64,000 bases of DNA from JAYFNU01 sp964460755 (GTDB taxonomy: Bacteria > Bacillota > Clostridia > Oscillospirales > Ruminococcaceae), in NCBI GenBank assembly GCA_964460755.1, contig CAYWQL010000004.1, forward strand, positions 1-64,000, written 5' to 3'. Below the pieces are notes generated by a model, which saw only the letters and a program-made list of their open reading frames with translations, was not told the origin of the DNA and made no database searches. Positions 34,120 through 41,625 of this stretch are shown here, piece after piece; position 1 is the stretch's first letter, and each line of letters begins with the position of its first letter. The position numbers were made by a program, and so were the translations under genes.

Positions 34120-34148
34120 ATTTTAGCACATAGGACGAAATATGTCAA
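34120..34148 (-). promoter_or_regulatory. Promoter of the valine T-box transcript
   Basis: On the minus strand TTGACA and TAAAAT are exactly 17 bases apart, just upstream of Stem I. Confidence 0.8.
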
Positions 34149-34217
34149 ATGAATTTGTATATTTTTTCGATATAATTTGTTATAATAGACTCATCAAATA
34201 AAAGGGTGGTTGGTCTT

Positions 34218-34442
34218 ATGGCTATCGAAACGATAACAATGCTCGTATTTCTTGCGGCAATAACCGTGCCCGCGATTATTTCGTCGCTCGTTCAGATGTC
34301 AAGAGATAAGAAAAAGGGCTGCTCGGGAAAATGCAAGGGCTGTGAGTATTACGACGAAAGCGACGGGACAAGGTGCAGGCTCGGCATAGAGCAAAAGGGT
34401 TTTGCGAAGCTTTATCATGGCGACAAAAACAAATATGAATGA
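34218..34442 (+). CDS. Small Cys-rich membrane protein
   Basis: This 74-residue protein has one membrane helix at about 3-24 and a cytoplasmic tail with KKKGCSGKCKGCEYYDESDG and one more Cys. The layout resembles FeoB-associated Cys-rich membrane proteins, although no feoB is nearby. The start is the ATG at 34218 after AAAGGGTGG. Its end overlaps the next gene. A metal-binding role is inferred from the cysteines only. Confidence 0.65.
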   Translation: MAIETITMLVFLAAITVPAIISSLVQMSRDKKKGCSGKCKGCEYYDESDGTRCRLGIEQKGFAKLYHGDKNKYE

Positions 34443-34692
34443 GCGCGACGCCTTCGTTTATATCCTTGAATGTGCCGACGGTACGCTCTATACGGGATGG
34501 ACGAACGACCTCGACAATCGGCTTAAAAGTCACAATGCCGGTACTGGCGCGAGGTACACCCGAGCGAGAACACCTGTAAGACTTCGTTACTTTGAGCGAT
34601 GTGCCGACAAGAGCGGAGCGCTTAAAAGGGAAATAGAGATAAAGAAGCTTTCGCGAGCCGAAAAGCTTTCTCTTATAAATAAGGACAAATAA
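34417..34692 (+). CDS. GIY-YIG nuclease superfamily protein (UPF0213)
   Basis: About 91 residues consisting of a lone GIY-YIG domain. It has VYILECADGTLYTGWTNDLD, then RLKSHNAGTGARYTRARTPV, and the catalytic Glu region ALKREIEIKKLSRAEK. Such YhbQ/YazA-type proteins are small structure-specific nucleases or DNA-binding proteins. Starts at 34417 or 34435 are both possible and neither has a good ribosome site; it probably relies on coupling to the overlapping upstream gene. Confidence 0.88.
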   Translation: MATKTNMNERDAFVYILECADGTLYTGWTNDLDNRLKSHNAGTGARYTRARTPVRLRYFERCADKSGALKREIEIKKLSRAEKLSLINKDK

Positions 34693-34717
34693 AAACACCG
34701 CCGTTGGCGGTGTTTTT
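34691..34717. terminator. Terminator after the GIY-YIG gene
   Basis: AAACACCGCC and GGCGGTGTTT pair around GTT with A/T flanks on both sides. Confidence 0.85.
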
Positions 34718-34734
34718 GAGTATATAGTGTGAAT

Positions 34735-35685
34735 TTAGACCGTTTCGGCTCCGCAATCCGGGCAGAATTTGCCCGAAACCATCTTGCGGCATTTGGGGCA
34801 GAACTTATCTCCTGCCGCCTGCTGGGGAGCGGCTTGGTTGTTGTTCGCGCTGAACTGCTGTGCCATCTGCGCGCCCATAGCCATCTGCGCGCCCATAGCC
34901 GCCACATTTCCGCCTTCGCCCTTCTCCATTCCGTCCGCCATAGCGATTGTCGCGTACTTCGTCGCGTCCTGCACGAAGGATTGACCTGCGACCTTTTCCG
35001 CCATTTTCTGAACCTCTTCGGGGTAGTTGACGCTTATGATGTTCACGTCGCGAACGCCGAGTCCGATTTCGAACATTTCCTTGTCGAGCTCTTCGCACAA
35101 TGCCTTGCTCAGCTTGCGGTTGTTCGCCTGTATGGCTACAAGGGAGTTTAAGCCTATTGCCTGCTGTCCGCCAAGGACCGCCTCGGATATTATTCCGTCA
35201 AGCTCGCCGAGTATTCTGTCGGAAACGTCGGCAAGGGTAAAGGTCGACTTTATGCCCGCGATTTTCTCGATGAACTTTAGGTAGTCGCGGAACTCAACGA
35301 CGAGGTTTCCGTTCATTCCGACAGGAATACCCGAAGGTACCTCGGTCGTCGGTATCATTATTCTTTGACGGGTTCCCCAGTTGAGAAGAAGCTCCTTCGC
35401 GTTGACGAAATAAATGTCGGTGCGAACACCCGAGTCCTTCTTTAATTCAAAGAAACTCTTTATGGACGTAAGGAAAGGAACAATCTCTGTGTCGATATCA
35501 AAGCTGCCGGGGTTTTCGAAAACGCCGTCGATAGCTCCGTTGTAGTAGAATATCGCCTTCTGACCGGGACGAACTATTAGGGTTGAACCCCTCTTTAATT
35601 CGTTGTTGCCCCACTTGTAGAAGAGCACGTCGTCGCGATACTCGTTCCACTCGATTGTATCCTTGCGCTGATTAAAAAGTGACAT
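34735..35685 (-). CDS. SPFH-domain protein with C-terminal zinc ribbon (YdjI-like)
   Basis: This is a 316-residue protein. The SPFH/band-7-like domain spans about 25-230 (TLIVRPGQKAIFYYNG, VVEFRDYLKFI, IGLGVRDVNIISVNYPEEV). A Gly/Ala/Met/Gln-rich linker follows, then a zinc ribbon with two CxxC pairs (FCPKCRKM, FCPDCGAE). In Bacillus the YdjI homologue is linked to the PspA homologue and envelope stress; here pspA lies 73 bases upstream on the same strand. Likely role: recruiting PspA or organising membrane domains. Confidence 0.88.
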   Translation of the reverse strand: MSLFNQRKDTIEWNEYRDDVLFYKWGNNELKRGSTLIVRPGQKAIFYYNGAIDGVFENPGSFDIDTEIVPFLTSIKSFFELKKDSGVRTDIYFVNAKELLLNWGTRQRIMIPTTEVPSGIPVGMNGNLVVEFRDYLKFIEKIAGIKSTFTLADVSDRILGELDGIISEAVLGGQQAIGLNSLVAIQANNRKLSKALCEELDKEMFEIGLGVRDVNIISVNYPEEVQKMAEKVAGQSFVQDATKYATIAMADGMEKGEGGNVAAMGAQMAMGAQMAQQFSANNNQAAPQQAAGDKFCPKCRKMVSGKFCPDCGAETV

Positions 35686-35758
35686 TTTTGTCTCCTTAAG
35701 GTTGTGATTTTAGAAACTCCCGCCGTAAGGCGCGGCGGGAGCAATGAAGAACCTTAGC

Positions 35759-36457
35759 TTATTTGCCAAGCTGGCTTTTGAGCGCGGCAAGCTCATCGTC
35801 GACAGAGGAGCTTGAGGCGTCTGCCTTGACGTTGTATTTGTCCATCAAACTGTTGATGTCGTTGTTGACGTTAAGCTCTTTGTTGAGCTCGGCCTTCGCG
35901 TCAACGGCGTCGATTCTCTTCTGAACCGCGTCGGCAAGGTTGTCGTACTCGGTTGCGCCGCCCGCCATAGAGGAAATCTTCTCGGAGAGCTCCTGCATCT
36001 TCTCGTTCTGGTTGGCGACTTCAAGCTTGCCCTTTAAGTCCTGAAGCTTTGTGTTGGCGACATCGATATCACCGACAAGCTTCTTTGTGAGCGCGCGCAT
36101 ATTGTCGGAATTAATTTTAGCCTGCGCATATGCCTTTTCGGCGTCTGCTTTTCTGTCGGCGGCCTTCGCTTTTCCTTCAAGGAACTTGCGGGCGTCGTCG
36201 TCGTTGCCGGCCAAAACTGCCTGCTCGGCGTATTTCGCGAGCTTTACGATTTCTTCGTCAAGCGCCGTTATTTTGCGGCCTGCAGCCATCTCGTCCGCAA
36301 TTATACCCGCGGTCTCCGCCTTTATCTGCTCAAGGTTGTTTTTTGCGTCACGAAGATATTGCTCCAAAAGCTTATCGGCGTTCTTGCCTTCTGCCTTCTC
36401 AAGCACGGTGTTGATGTTCGCCTTCATTAAATCTGTAAATCTTGTTAAAATTCCCAT
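35759..36457 (-). CDS. pspA: PspA/IM30 family protein
   Basis: This 232-residue, almost wholly helical coiled-coil protein has the PspA pattern: GILTRFTDLMKANINTVLEK at the N-terminus, then LEQYLRDAKNNLEQIKAETA and AEQAVLAGNDDDARKFLEGK. These are ESCRT-III-like membrane-repair proteins. It forms a unit with the SPFH protein downstream. It diverges from a zinc-ribbon membrane protein gene. Confidence 0.93.
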   Translation of the reverse strand: MGILTRFTDLMKANINTVLEKAEGKNADKLLEQYLRDAKNNLEQIKAETAGIIADEMAAGRKITALDEEIVKLAKYAEQAVLAGNDDDARKFLEGKAKAADRKADAEKAYAQAKINSDNMRALTKKLVGDIDVANTKLQDLKGKLEVANQNEKMQELSEKISSMAGGATEYDNLADAVQKRIDAVDAKAELNKELNVNNDINSLMDKYNVKADASSSSVDDELAALKSQLGK

Positions 36458-36627
36458 GGTTATATCCTCCTATAAAATCTTTGGTGGTTTAATTATATAT
36501 AATATATTCTTAAAGTACAATGATAATAATTCACAAGGTTTACAGTTCTTTTCTTTACAAAGTTTATATAATACGATATTATGTTTTCGTACGAATTATG
36601 TCAAAATAACGCTTGAACGGTGAATTT

Positions 36628-37773
36628 ATGAGATATTGTAAGCTTTGTCACAGATTAATACCGGATAATCTTTCAGAATGCGCCCATTGCGCGAAAAAGG
36701 CGGGGCGTTCCTTTGTCGACGAGGCGATTGAAATTGAGCAGATGAACAAACCTCTCAGCGAGGCGTTCAAAAAGGCGGACGGTGAACCGAGGGACGAGAA
36801 AACCACGGAAATAGCGACCGCCGAGGAAAACAAACCGGCAAAGGCGGTCGATAAAGAAGAAGATACAGACGAGCCGAAGCGGGAAGAAAAAGCGGAAAAA
36901 GAGTCGACTGAAAAGAAAAGAAAATTTGATTTTGGCGCGGTTATAAGACAAACTGACGAGCTTTTTGAAGGACTTGAGCCGACGGCGGAGGAGCCCGAAC
37001 AGGCTAAAGCCGAAACGCTTGAGGACGCCTTCAAGGGTTTGTTTCGGCACAAGGAAAAAGAACCGGAAAATAAAGACGCCGTTGAAGATAAGACAGGAGA
37101 AACCAAAGCGAAAGGCAAGGAAAACAAGAAGCTTAACCAAACCCTTTTTGACCTTGATATGTCTGTCAGCGAGGTCAAGGTGACGGCGAAAAAGCGCACC
37201 AAGGCTGAAAACGACGGAACAGGCGAGCTCGAAAAAGAGGTTATTGAAAAGCTTTCGCCCGAGGAAGAAAACAACGGCGGACGGTATACGAAGCTTACAA
37301 TTTCGCTTGTCGCCCTGCTTATCGCAGTGCTTTTGGGGCTTGGAATATATGCCATAGCGGCGCATTCGACAGGAAAATCCGTTGAGGTCGGGGACGACCT
37401 TATGCTCGAATACCTTTGCGGAGAATGGCTTAGCGACAAGTACTCCTACGCTGACGATGAAACGGCGCAATATCGCGAGCTTCTTACAATAAACGAAAAC
37501 GGAACCTATACTATTCAGTTCTTCATTATAAACGACAACCCGACGGGCTATCTTGACGGAAGCTGGCAGGTCGAAAATAGTATGTCTGGCATAGTCGCCT
37601 TTAAGGACGAGGACAGCAGCGTCAACTTTATCAATTCCGAAAAGGGCAGAAAGTATGAATACATAAGGTATCTTATAAATACGGACAAGGGAACGATGAC
37701 GTTAAGGGAATATTACGACGAGAAAAAGACCGATTATTACGACGTTCAGTTCACCAAGCTCAGCGAGAAATAA
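36628..37773 (+). CDS. Zinc-ribbon single-span protein with charged linker
   Basis: About 381 residues from the ATG at 36628. An N-terminal zinc ribbon (YCKLCHRL, CAHCAKK) is followed by a long Glu/Lys-rich disordered region at about 40-220. One membrane helix lies at about 227-250 and an external C-terminal domain follows (LCGEWLSDKYSYADDE ... GSWQVENSMSGIVAF). That end looks like a small lipocalin-type beta domain found in other Clostridial surface proteins. The layout suggests an inside-to-outside sensor or scaffold; the function is unknown. Confidence 0.75.
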   Translation: MRYCKLCHRLIPDNLSECAHCAKKAGRSFVDEAIEIEQMNKPLSEAFKKADGEPRDEKTTEIATAEENKPAKAVDKEEDTDEPKREEKAEKESTEKKRKFDFGAVIRQTDELFEGLEPTAEEPEQAKAETLEDAFKGLFRHKEKEPENKDAVEDKTGETKAKGKENKKLNQTLFDLDMSVSEVKVTAKKRTKAENDGTGELEKEVIEKLSPEEENNGGRYTKLTISLVALLIAVLLGLGIYAIAAHSTGKSVEVGDDLMLEYLCGEWLSDKYSYADDETAQYRELLTINENGTYTIQFFIINDNPTGYLDGSWQVENSMSGIVAFKDEDSSVNFINSEKGRKYEYIRYLINTDKGTMTLREYYDEKKTDYYDVQFTKLSEK

Positions 37774-37793
37774 AAAATTATCAAACAAAAAAC

Positions 37794-37818
37794 AACCCCC
37801 GACCAAAGTCGGGGGTTT
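37794..37818. terminator. Bidirectional terminator
   Basis: AACCCCCGAC and GTCGGGGGTT pair around CAAA between two convergent genes. Confidence 0.88.
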
Positions 37819-37825
37819 TGCGTTT

Positions 37826-39493
37826 TTATTTAGCTGCGTTGGCGTCGGCGGTACGGATATCGACGTGCTTTATCTTTCCGCTAATTGTTTTGGGAAGCTC
37901 CTTGACGAACTCAATCGCGCGGGGATACTTGTACGGTGCGGTCAGATTTTTGACATAGTTTTGTATATCCTTTTTTAATTCCTCGCTCGGCTCGTAGCCC
38001 TTAGCAAGAACTATCGTCGCCTTGACAAGCTGACCGCGAAGGTCGTCGGGCACGCCTGTTACGGCGCATTCGATAACCGAGGGGTGCTCCATAACGACGC
38101 TTTCAATTTCGAACGGGCTTATGCGATATCCGCTCGATTTTATGAGGTCGTCGCTTCGCCCGACAAACCAGAGGTAGCCGTCCTCGTCCCGCCAAGCCGT
38201 GTCGCCCGTGTGGTAGTAGCCGTCGTGCCACGATTTTTTCGTCGCCTCGGGGTCGTTATAGTATTCGTTGAACATTCCGACGGGATTGCCGTCTTTTGTG
38301 TTCAGGCAGATTTCGCCGACCGCGCCCGTTTCGACGGGCTCGTCGTTTTCGTCGAGAAGCTCTATTTTATATTGCGGGCTGGGCTTGCCCATTGAGCCGA
38401 CCTTGTTTTGGGAATTGACGAAATTTCCGATTGTGAGGGTGGTTTCGGTCTGACCGAAGCCCTCCATTATGCGAAGCCCCGTCGCTTCAAGCCAGCGATT
38501 GTAGACCTCAGGGTTAAGCGCCTCGCCCGCCGTCGCAGAATAGGTGAGCGACGAAAGGTCGTATTTCGTAATGTCCTCGTGAATCATAAAACGATACATT
38601 GTCGGAGGAGCGCAAAAGGTAGTTATTTTATTTTTAGAAATAACGTCTAAGATGTCTTCGGCGTGAAACCTGTCGAAGTCGTAAACGAATATAGTCGTTT
38701 CGGCAAACCATTGACCGTAGAGCTTGCCCCAAGCCGCCTTGCCCCAGCCCGTGTCGGAGATGGTGAAATGGAGCCCGTCGCGCTTGCAGTTGTGCCAGTT
38801 CGCGCCCGTCATAATATGACCGATGGAATAGGTGTGCGAGTGGGCGGCGATTTTCGGATAGCTCGTCGTTCCTGACGTGAAGTACATAAGCATTATTTCA
38901 TTCGCCTTGGTTTCGTCCTCGCCCGTTCTGCGCTCAAATACGTCGGAAGCGGCCGCGCAGCCCTCGTCGTAATTTATCCAGCCCTCGCGGTAGCCCTTCG
39001 CCATAATTCTGTATTCTATTGTAGGCGAGTCTGCGACAGAGTCGTCGACGGCTTTGGAAACGTCGCCGTCGCTTGTGCAGATTATTGCCTTAACGCCCGC
39101 ACGGTTAAAGCGATAAACAAGGTCTTTTTTCGTAAGCTGGAAGGTAGCTGGAACGGCTATAGCGCCAAGCTTGCAAAGCCCCATCATAGCCGTCCAAAAC
39201 TGGTAGTGGCGCTTTAAGATGAGCATAACGACGTCGCCCTTTTTTATGCCGAGGGAGCAAAAGAAATTCGCCGCTTTGCTGCTGTCACGCGAAATGTCGG
39301 CAAAGGTGTACTCGTGCCGCTCTTTCTCGTTGGAAAGATGAACGAGCGCGAGCTTTTCGGGATAACGGCGCGCAAGCTCGTCAACCACGTCGAAGGCGAA
39401 GTTGTAGTTTTCGGGGTAATGAAAATCAATAGATTTGATTACTCCGTTTTCGTCAAAGGTTTCATTTACAAATTCCTTATAAATCGGCTGCAT
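37826..39493 (-). CDS. AMP-forming acyl-CoA ligase 2 (isoleucine T-box controlled)
   Basis: A 555-residue paralogue of the ligase at 32137. It has YFTSGTTSYPKIAAHS, GFGQTETTL, YHTGDTAWRDEDGYLWFVGR, SPFEIESVVMEHPSVIECAV and the catalytic lysine in PKTISGKIKH. I start at the ATG at 39493, just after AGAGG; a longer frame reaching 39601 would translate the T-box itself. The leader specifier is read as AUC (isoleucine), suggesting 2-methylbutyrate as substrate. That is inference: the substrate pocket cannot be judged by eye. Confidence 0.93.
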   Translation of the reverse strand: MQPIYKEFVNETFDENGVIKSIDFHYPENYNFAFDVVDELARRYPEKLALVHLSNEKERHEYTFADISRDSSKAANFFCSLGIKKGDVVMLILKRHYQFWTAMMGLCKLGAIAVPATFQLTKKDLVYRFNRAGVKAIICTSDGDVSKAVDDSVADSPTIEYRIMAKGYREGWINYDEGCAAASDVFERRTGEDETKANEIMLMYFTSGTTSYPKIAAHSHTYSIGHIMTGANWHNCKRDGLHFTISDTGWGKAAWGKLYGQWFAETTIFVYDFDRFHAEDILDVISKNKITTFCAPPTMYRFMIHEDITKYDLSSLTYSATAGEALNPEVYNRWLEATGLRIMEGFGQTETTLTIGNFVNSQNKVGSMGKPSPQYKIELLDENDEPVETGAVGEICLNTKDGNPVGMFNEYYNDPEATKKSWHDGYYHTGDTAWRDEDGYLWFVGRSDDLIKSSGYRISPFEIESVVMEHPSVIECAVTGVPDDLRGQLVKATIVLAKGYEPSEELKKDIQNYVKNLTAPYKYPRAIEFVKELPKTISGKIKHVDIRTADANAAK

Positions 39494-39514
39494 ATCTTTT
39501 ACCTCTAAAAAATA

Positions 39515-39783
39515 AAAAGTCTCCGTCCCGCTTTGGGACGAAGACAGATTCTCCGCGTTACCACCCAAGTTGTCCGAAAAAATCAGACCTCTCGTTCGCA
39601 TCGCTTAATGCGTTCTCATATAACGGTGAGCGCCGTTTTCGCTTATTTGAAACAATCTTTCGGCGAAAAAGCTCGGGGTGATGCGAGGTTTTCAAACCGC
39701 GCCGCCTTTCACCAAACGGCGGCTCTCTTATCGCGTGTTCTTGTCAAAACCTCTTGTCCCTGTCAAAGCAGATAAGGATATTG
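39515..39783 (-). ncRNA. T-box riboswitch, probable isoleucine (AUC) specifier
   Basis: The leader has the T-box sequence GGGTGGTAACGCG (complement of 39554-39566). A strong terminator pairs GTCTTCGTCCC with GGGACGGAGAC before TTTTT. In Stem I, AGGTTTT pairs with AAAACCT to form the specifier helix, GGG pairs with CCC below, and the loop between reads CGC-ATC-A (specifier 39682-39680). It is followed by CCCCGAGC, as in known T-boxes. The loop-E sequence AGUA/GAA is not kept, so this reading is less certain than for the other T-box. The bulge TGGT fits an ACCA tRNA end. Confidence 0.85.
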
Positions 39784-39789
39784 ATAAAT

Positions 39790-39818
39790 AATATAAACTA
39801 ATATGCTCAAAAAGTCAA
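39790..39818 (-). promoter_or_regulatory. Promoter of the isoleucine T-box transcript
   Basis: On the minus strand TTGACT and TATATT are 17 bases apart. The -35 touches the end of the upstream DUF2752 gene. Confidence 0.75.
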
Positions 39819-40247
39819 CTAAAACACGTCGGGAGGGGAAATAATTCCGAAGTTTCTCAGCAGGCAGAAAACAAAGGCGACCGCCAAAATCGCGACAAGA
39901 AAATGAATGCCAAGCCCAAAACGTTTTTGACTCTTTTTTATGGTGCCGACCGTCTCAAACAGGATAACGACCAGAAGAAAAAGCGCGACGAGAAGAGGAA
40001 CGGGATTGAGCATAACCGAGCGGATAAAATCAAAATGCACAAGGGCGTTCGCGGCGCGCGTCGCCCCGCAGGTGAAGCAATAAAACCCCGTGACATAGTG
40101 AAAAAAGCAGGGCGGAAGCTTAATGCCAAGCAAAAAGAAAAGAAAAGCAAAAAGAAAAAAGCCGAACGCGGCGGCTATGTGGATAACCAATAGCGTGCGG
40201 CTTCTTTTGTCGCTGTTTATAAGATTTTTGAGCTTATCTTTGCGCAT
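39819..40247 (-). CDS. DUF2752 membrane protein
   Basis: This 142-residue protein has three membrane helices. The DUF2752 signature lies in the first loop: PPCFFHYVTGFYCFTCGATR, followed by LNPVPLLVAL. The three Cys and the Arg are conserved in the family, whose function is unknown. Its start overlaps the stop of the adjacent zinc-ribbon gene by one base, placing it in one operon with three paralogous zinc-ribbon proteins. Confidence 0.85.
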   Translation of the reverse strand: MRKDKLKNLINSDKRSRTLLVIHIAAAFGFFLFAFLFFLLGIKLPPCFFHYVTGFYCFTCGATRAANALVHFDFIRSVMLNPVPLLVALFLLVVILFETVGTIKKSQKRFGLGIHFLVAILAVAFVFCLLRNFGIISPPDVF

Positions 40248-40690
40248 TACAGGAGATTAATAAGACTTCCCAAGACGACCGCCGTGTCAAAGTCGAAAAA
40301 GTTGGGAAAAGCGTTTATTCTTTCGCCGAAAACCACGACGACAAAGAATACGGTGACGTAGAGCAGAATAGCGGTTGAGCTTATGACAATACCTGCGATG
40401 GCAAGTCCGCGGTTCTGACTTTTTGTGCCGATTATGCTTATGACAAGGCTCGCGATAACAATAACCGGTCCGAGAAGCGCTATCCAAAGGTTTATGGAGC
40501 AAGTTGCGAAGCATAATAAGCTTAAAATAAATCCGACCACAGCCGCCCAGTTTTTATTTTTGTCGCCGCGAACAGGGGGCAGAATAACCTGATTGGGGTT
40601 ATAGGGGTTGACGACGGGAAGGGGTCGTTTGCAGACCGCACAGTAGGGTGCGTCGTCAGGGTTTTGACTGCCGCAATGATGACACTGCAT
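40247..40690 (-). CDS. Zinc-ribbon DUF4190-type membrane protein, copy 3
   Basis: This 147-residue protein has an N-terminal zinc ribbon (CHHCGSQNPDDAPYCAVCKR). It is followed by NKNWAAVVGFILSLLCF and two to three further membrane spans in the DUF4190 pattern. It is one of three tandem paralogues with the same layout. It is coupled to the DUF2752 gene. No function is established. Confidence 0.8.
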   Translation of the reverse strand: MQCHHCGSQNPDDAPYCAVCKRPLPVVNPYNPNQVILPPVRGDKNKNWAAVVGFILSLLCFATCSINLWIALLGPVIVIASLVISIIGTKSQNRGLAIAGIVISSTAILLYVTVFFVVVVFGERINAFPNFFDFDTAVVLGSLINLL

Positions 40691-40729
40691 TACCGTACCT
40701 CCAAGGCTTTTTGAAAAAGCCGGTTTGAA

Positions 40730-41197
40730 TTAATATTTTTTAAGAGAGGAATAAAGCTCGCTGTTCCCCGTAATTTGCTGCGCAAGCTCGGGATAGTAGA
40801 TAACGATAACATAGCAAATCGTCATATATACGCACAAAAGAACGCCCAGACAGCCAAGGCAAAGACCTACGATAGCCAAAGTTTTTTTATTACTCTTTAT
40901 GCCTATAATTCCGAAGATAACCGCAAGTATCGCCGCGATAAGTCCGACGGGACCTAAAACGCAGCAGGCGACCGATACTATACCGCAGACAAGGGAGGTT
41001 ATTCCCGCCCAATTCTTTGTTTCGTCGCCGAGAAGCTGCACGCCGGATTGATTGTAAGCCTCAGGGGTGGCGTATGTAGGATAGCTTGGCGCGGTGTAGG
41101 CGGTGTTGGGGGCGGCGGTCGCCTCAATCTTTGCTCCGCACGAGGAGCAGAAAAGAGCGTCGTCAGGGTTGGGTGTGCCGCATTTGTTACAAATCAT
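40730..41197 (-). CDS. Zinc-ribbon DUF4190-type membrane protein, copy 2
   Basis: A 155-residue paralogue: CNKCGTPNPDDALFCSSCGA, a Tyr/Pro/Ala-rich linker, then TKNWAGITSLVCGIVSVACC and further membrane spans. Glycine-rich helices such as VFGIIGIKSNKKTLAIVGL match the other two copies. Confidence 0.8.
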   Translation of the reverse strand: MICNKCGTPNPDDALFCSSCGAKIEATAAPNTAYTAPSYPTYATPEAYNQSGVQLLGDETKNWAGITSLVCGIVSVACCVLGPVGLIAAILAVIFGIIGIKSNKKTLAIVGLCLGCLGVLLCVYMTICYVIVIYYPELAQQITGNSELYSSLKKY

Positions 41198-41240
41198 TTT
41201 ATAGTTCTCCTTAAATAAAAAAGTTAAAAAAATAAACTGT

Positions 41241-41624
41241 CTAAAAAATCGCGGGGTAAGCTTCCTTGAGAGCGTTCAATAATTCCGCTCCGAACGGGGT
41301 TGTATAAACGACAATAATCACGGCTACCGTCACAACAAAGCCGATAATTCCGATGATAATTCCCGCAGTCGCAAGGCTTCGCTTTTCGCTCGATAAGCCC
41401 ATAGAGCCGAAAACAACAGCTAAAACGGAAAGAAAAATCCCACAGACGATAAATGAACAGCACCCGCAGATAACCGACGTTACGGCCGCCCAGTTTTTTC
41501 TCGCATCTTTAAAAGCGGGAACACCATACTGGTTTTGCGAAGGCGCATTTTTGCATCTTGTTCCGCAAAAGGAGCAGTATATCGCGTCGTCGGGATTTTG
41601 CCCGCCGCATTGGTTACAGTACAT
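41241..41624 (-). CDS. Zinc-ribbon DUF4190-type membrane protein, copy 1
   Basis: The shortest paralogue at 127 residues: CNQCGGQNPDDAIYCSFCGT, then RKNWAAVTSVICGCCSFIVC and a second span with VFGSMGLSSEKRSLATAGI. It begins one base downstream of the dapL stop. Confidence 0.8.
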   Translation of the reverse strand: MYCNQCGGQNPDDAIYCSFCGTRCKNAPSQNQYGVPAFKDARKNWAAVTSVICGCCSFIVCGIFLSVLAVVFGSMGLSSEKRSLATAGIIIGIIGFVVTVAVIIVVYTTPFGAELLNALKEAYPAIF

Positions 41625-41625
41625 T

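Noticed and set aside
39494..39601. Longer N-terminus for acyl-CoA ligase 2
   Set aside because: The extension would translate the T-box and terminator; the ATG at 39493 follows a ribosome site and matches the paralogue.
39682..39692. Reading the second T-box specifier as AAC or ACC after a GAA
   Set aside because: Those bases form a strong helix with AGGTTTT upstream, and neither triplet is followed by a purine; ATC followed by A sits in the unpaired loop.
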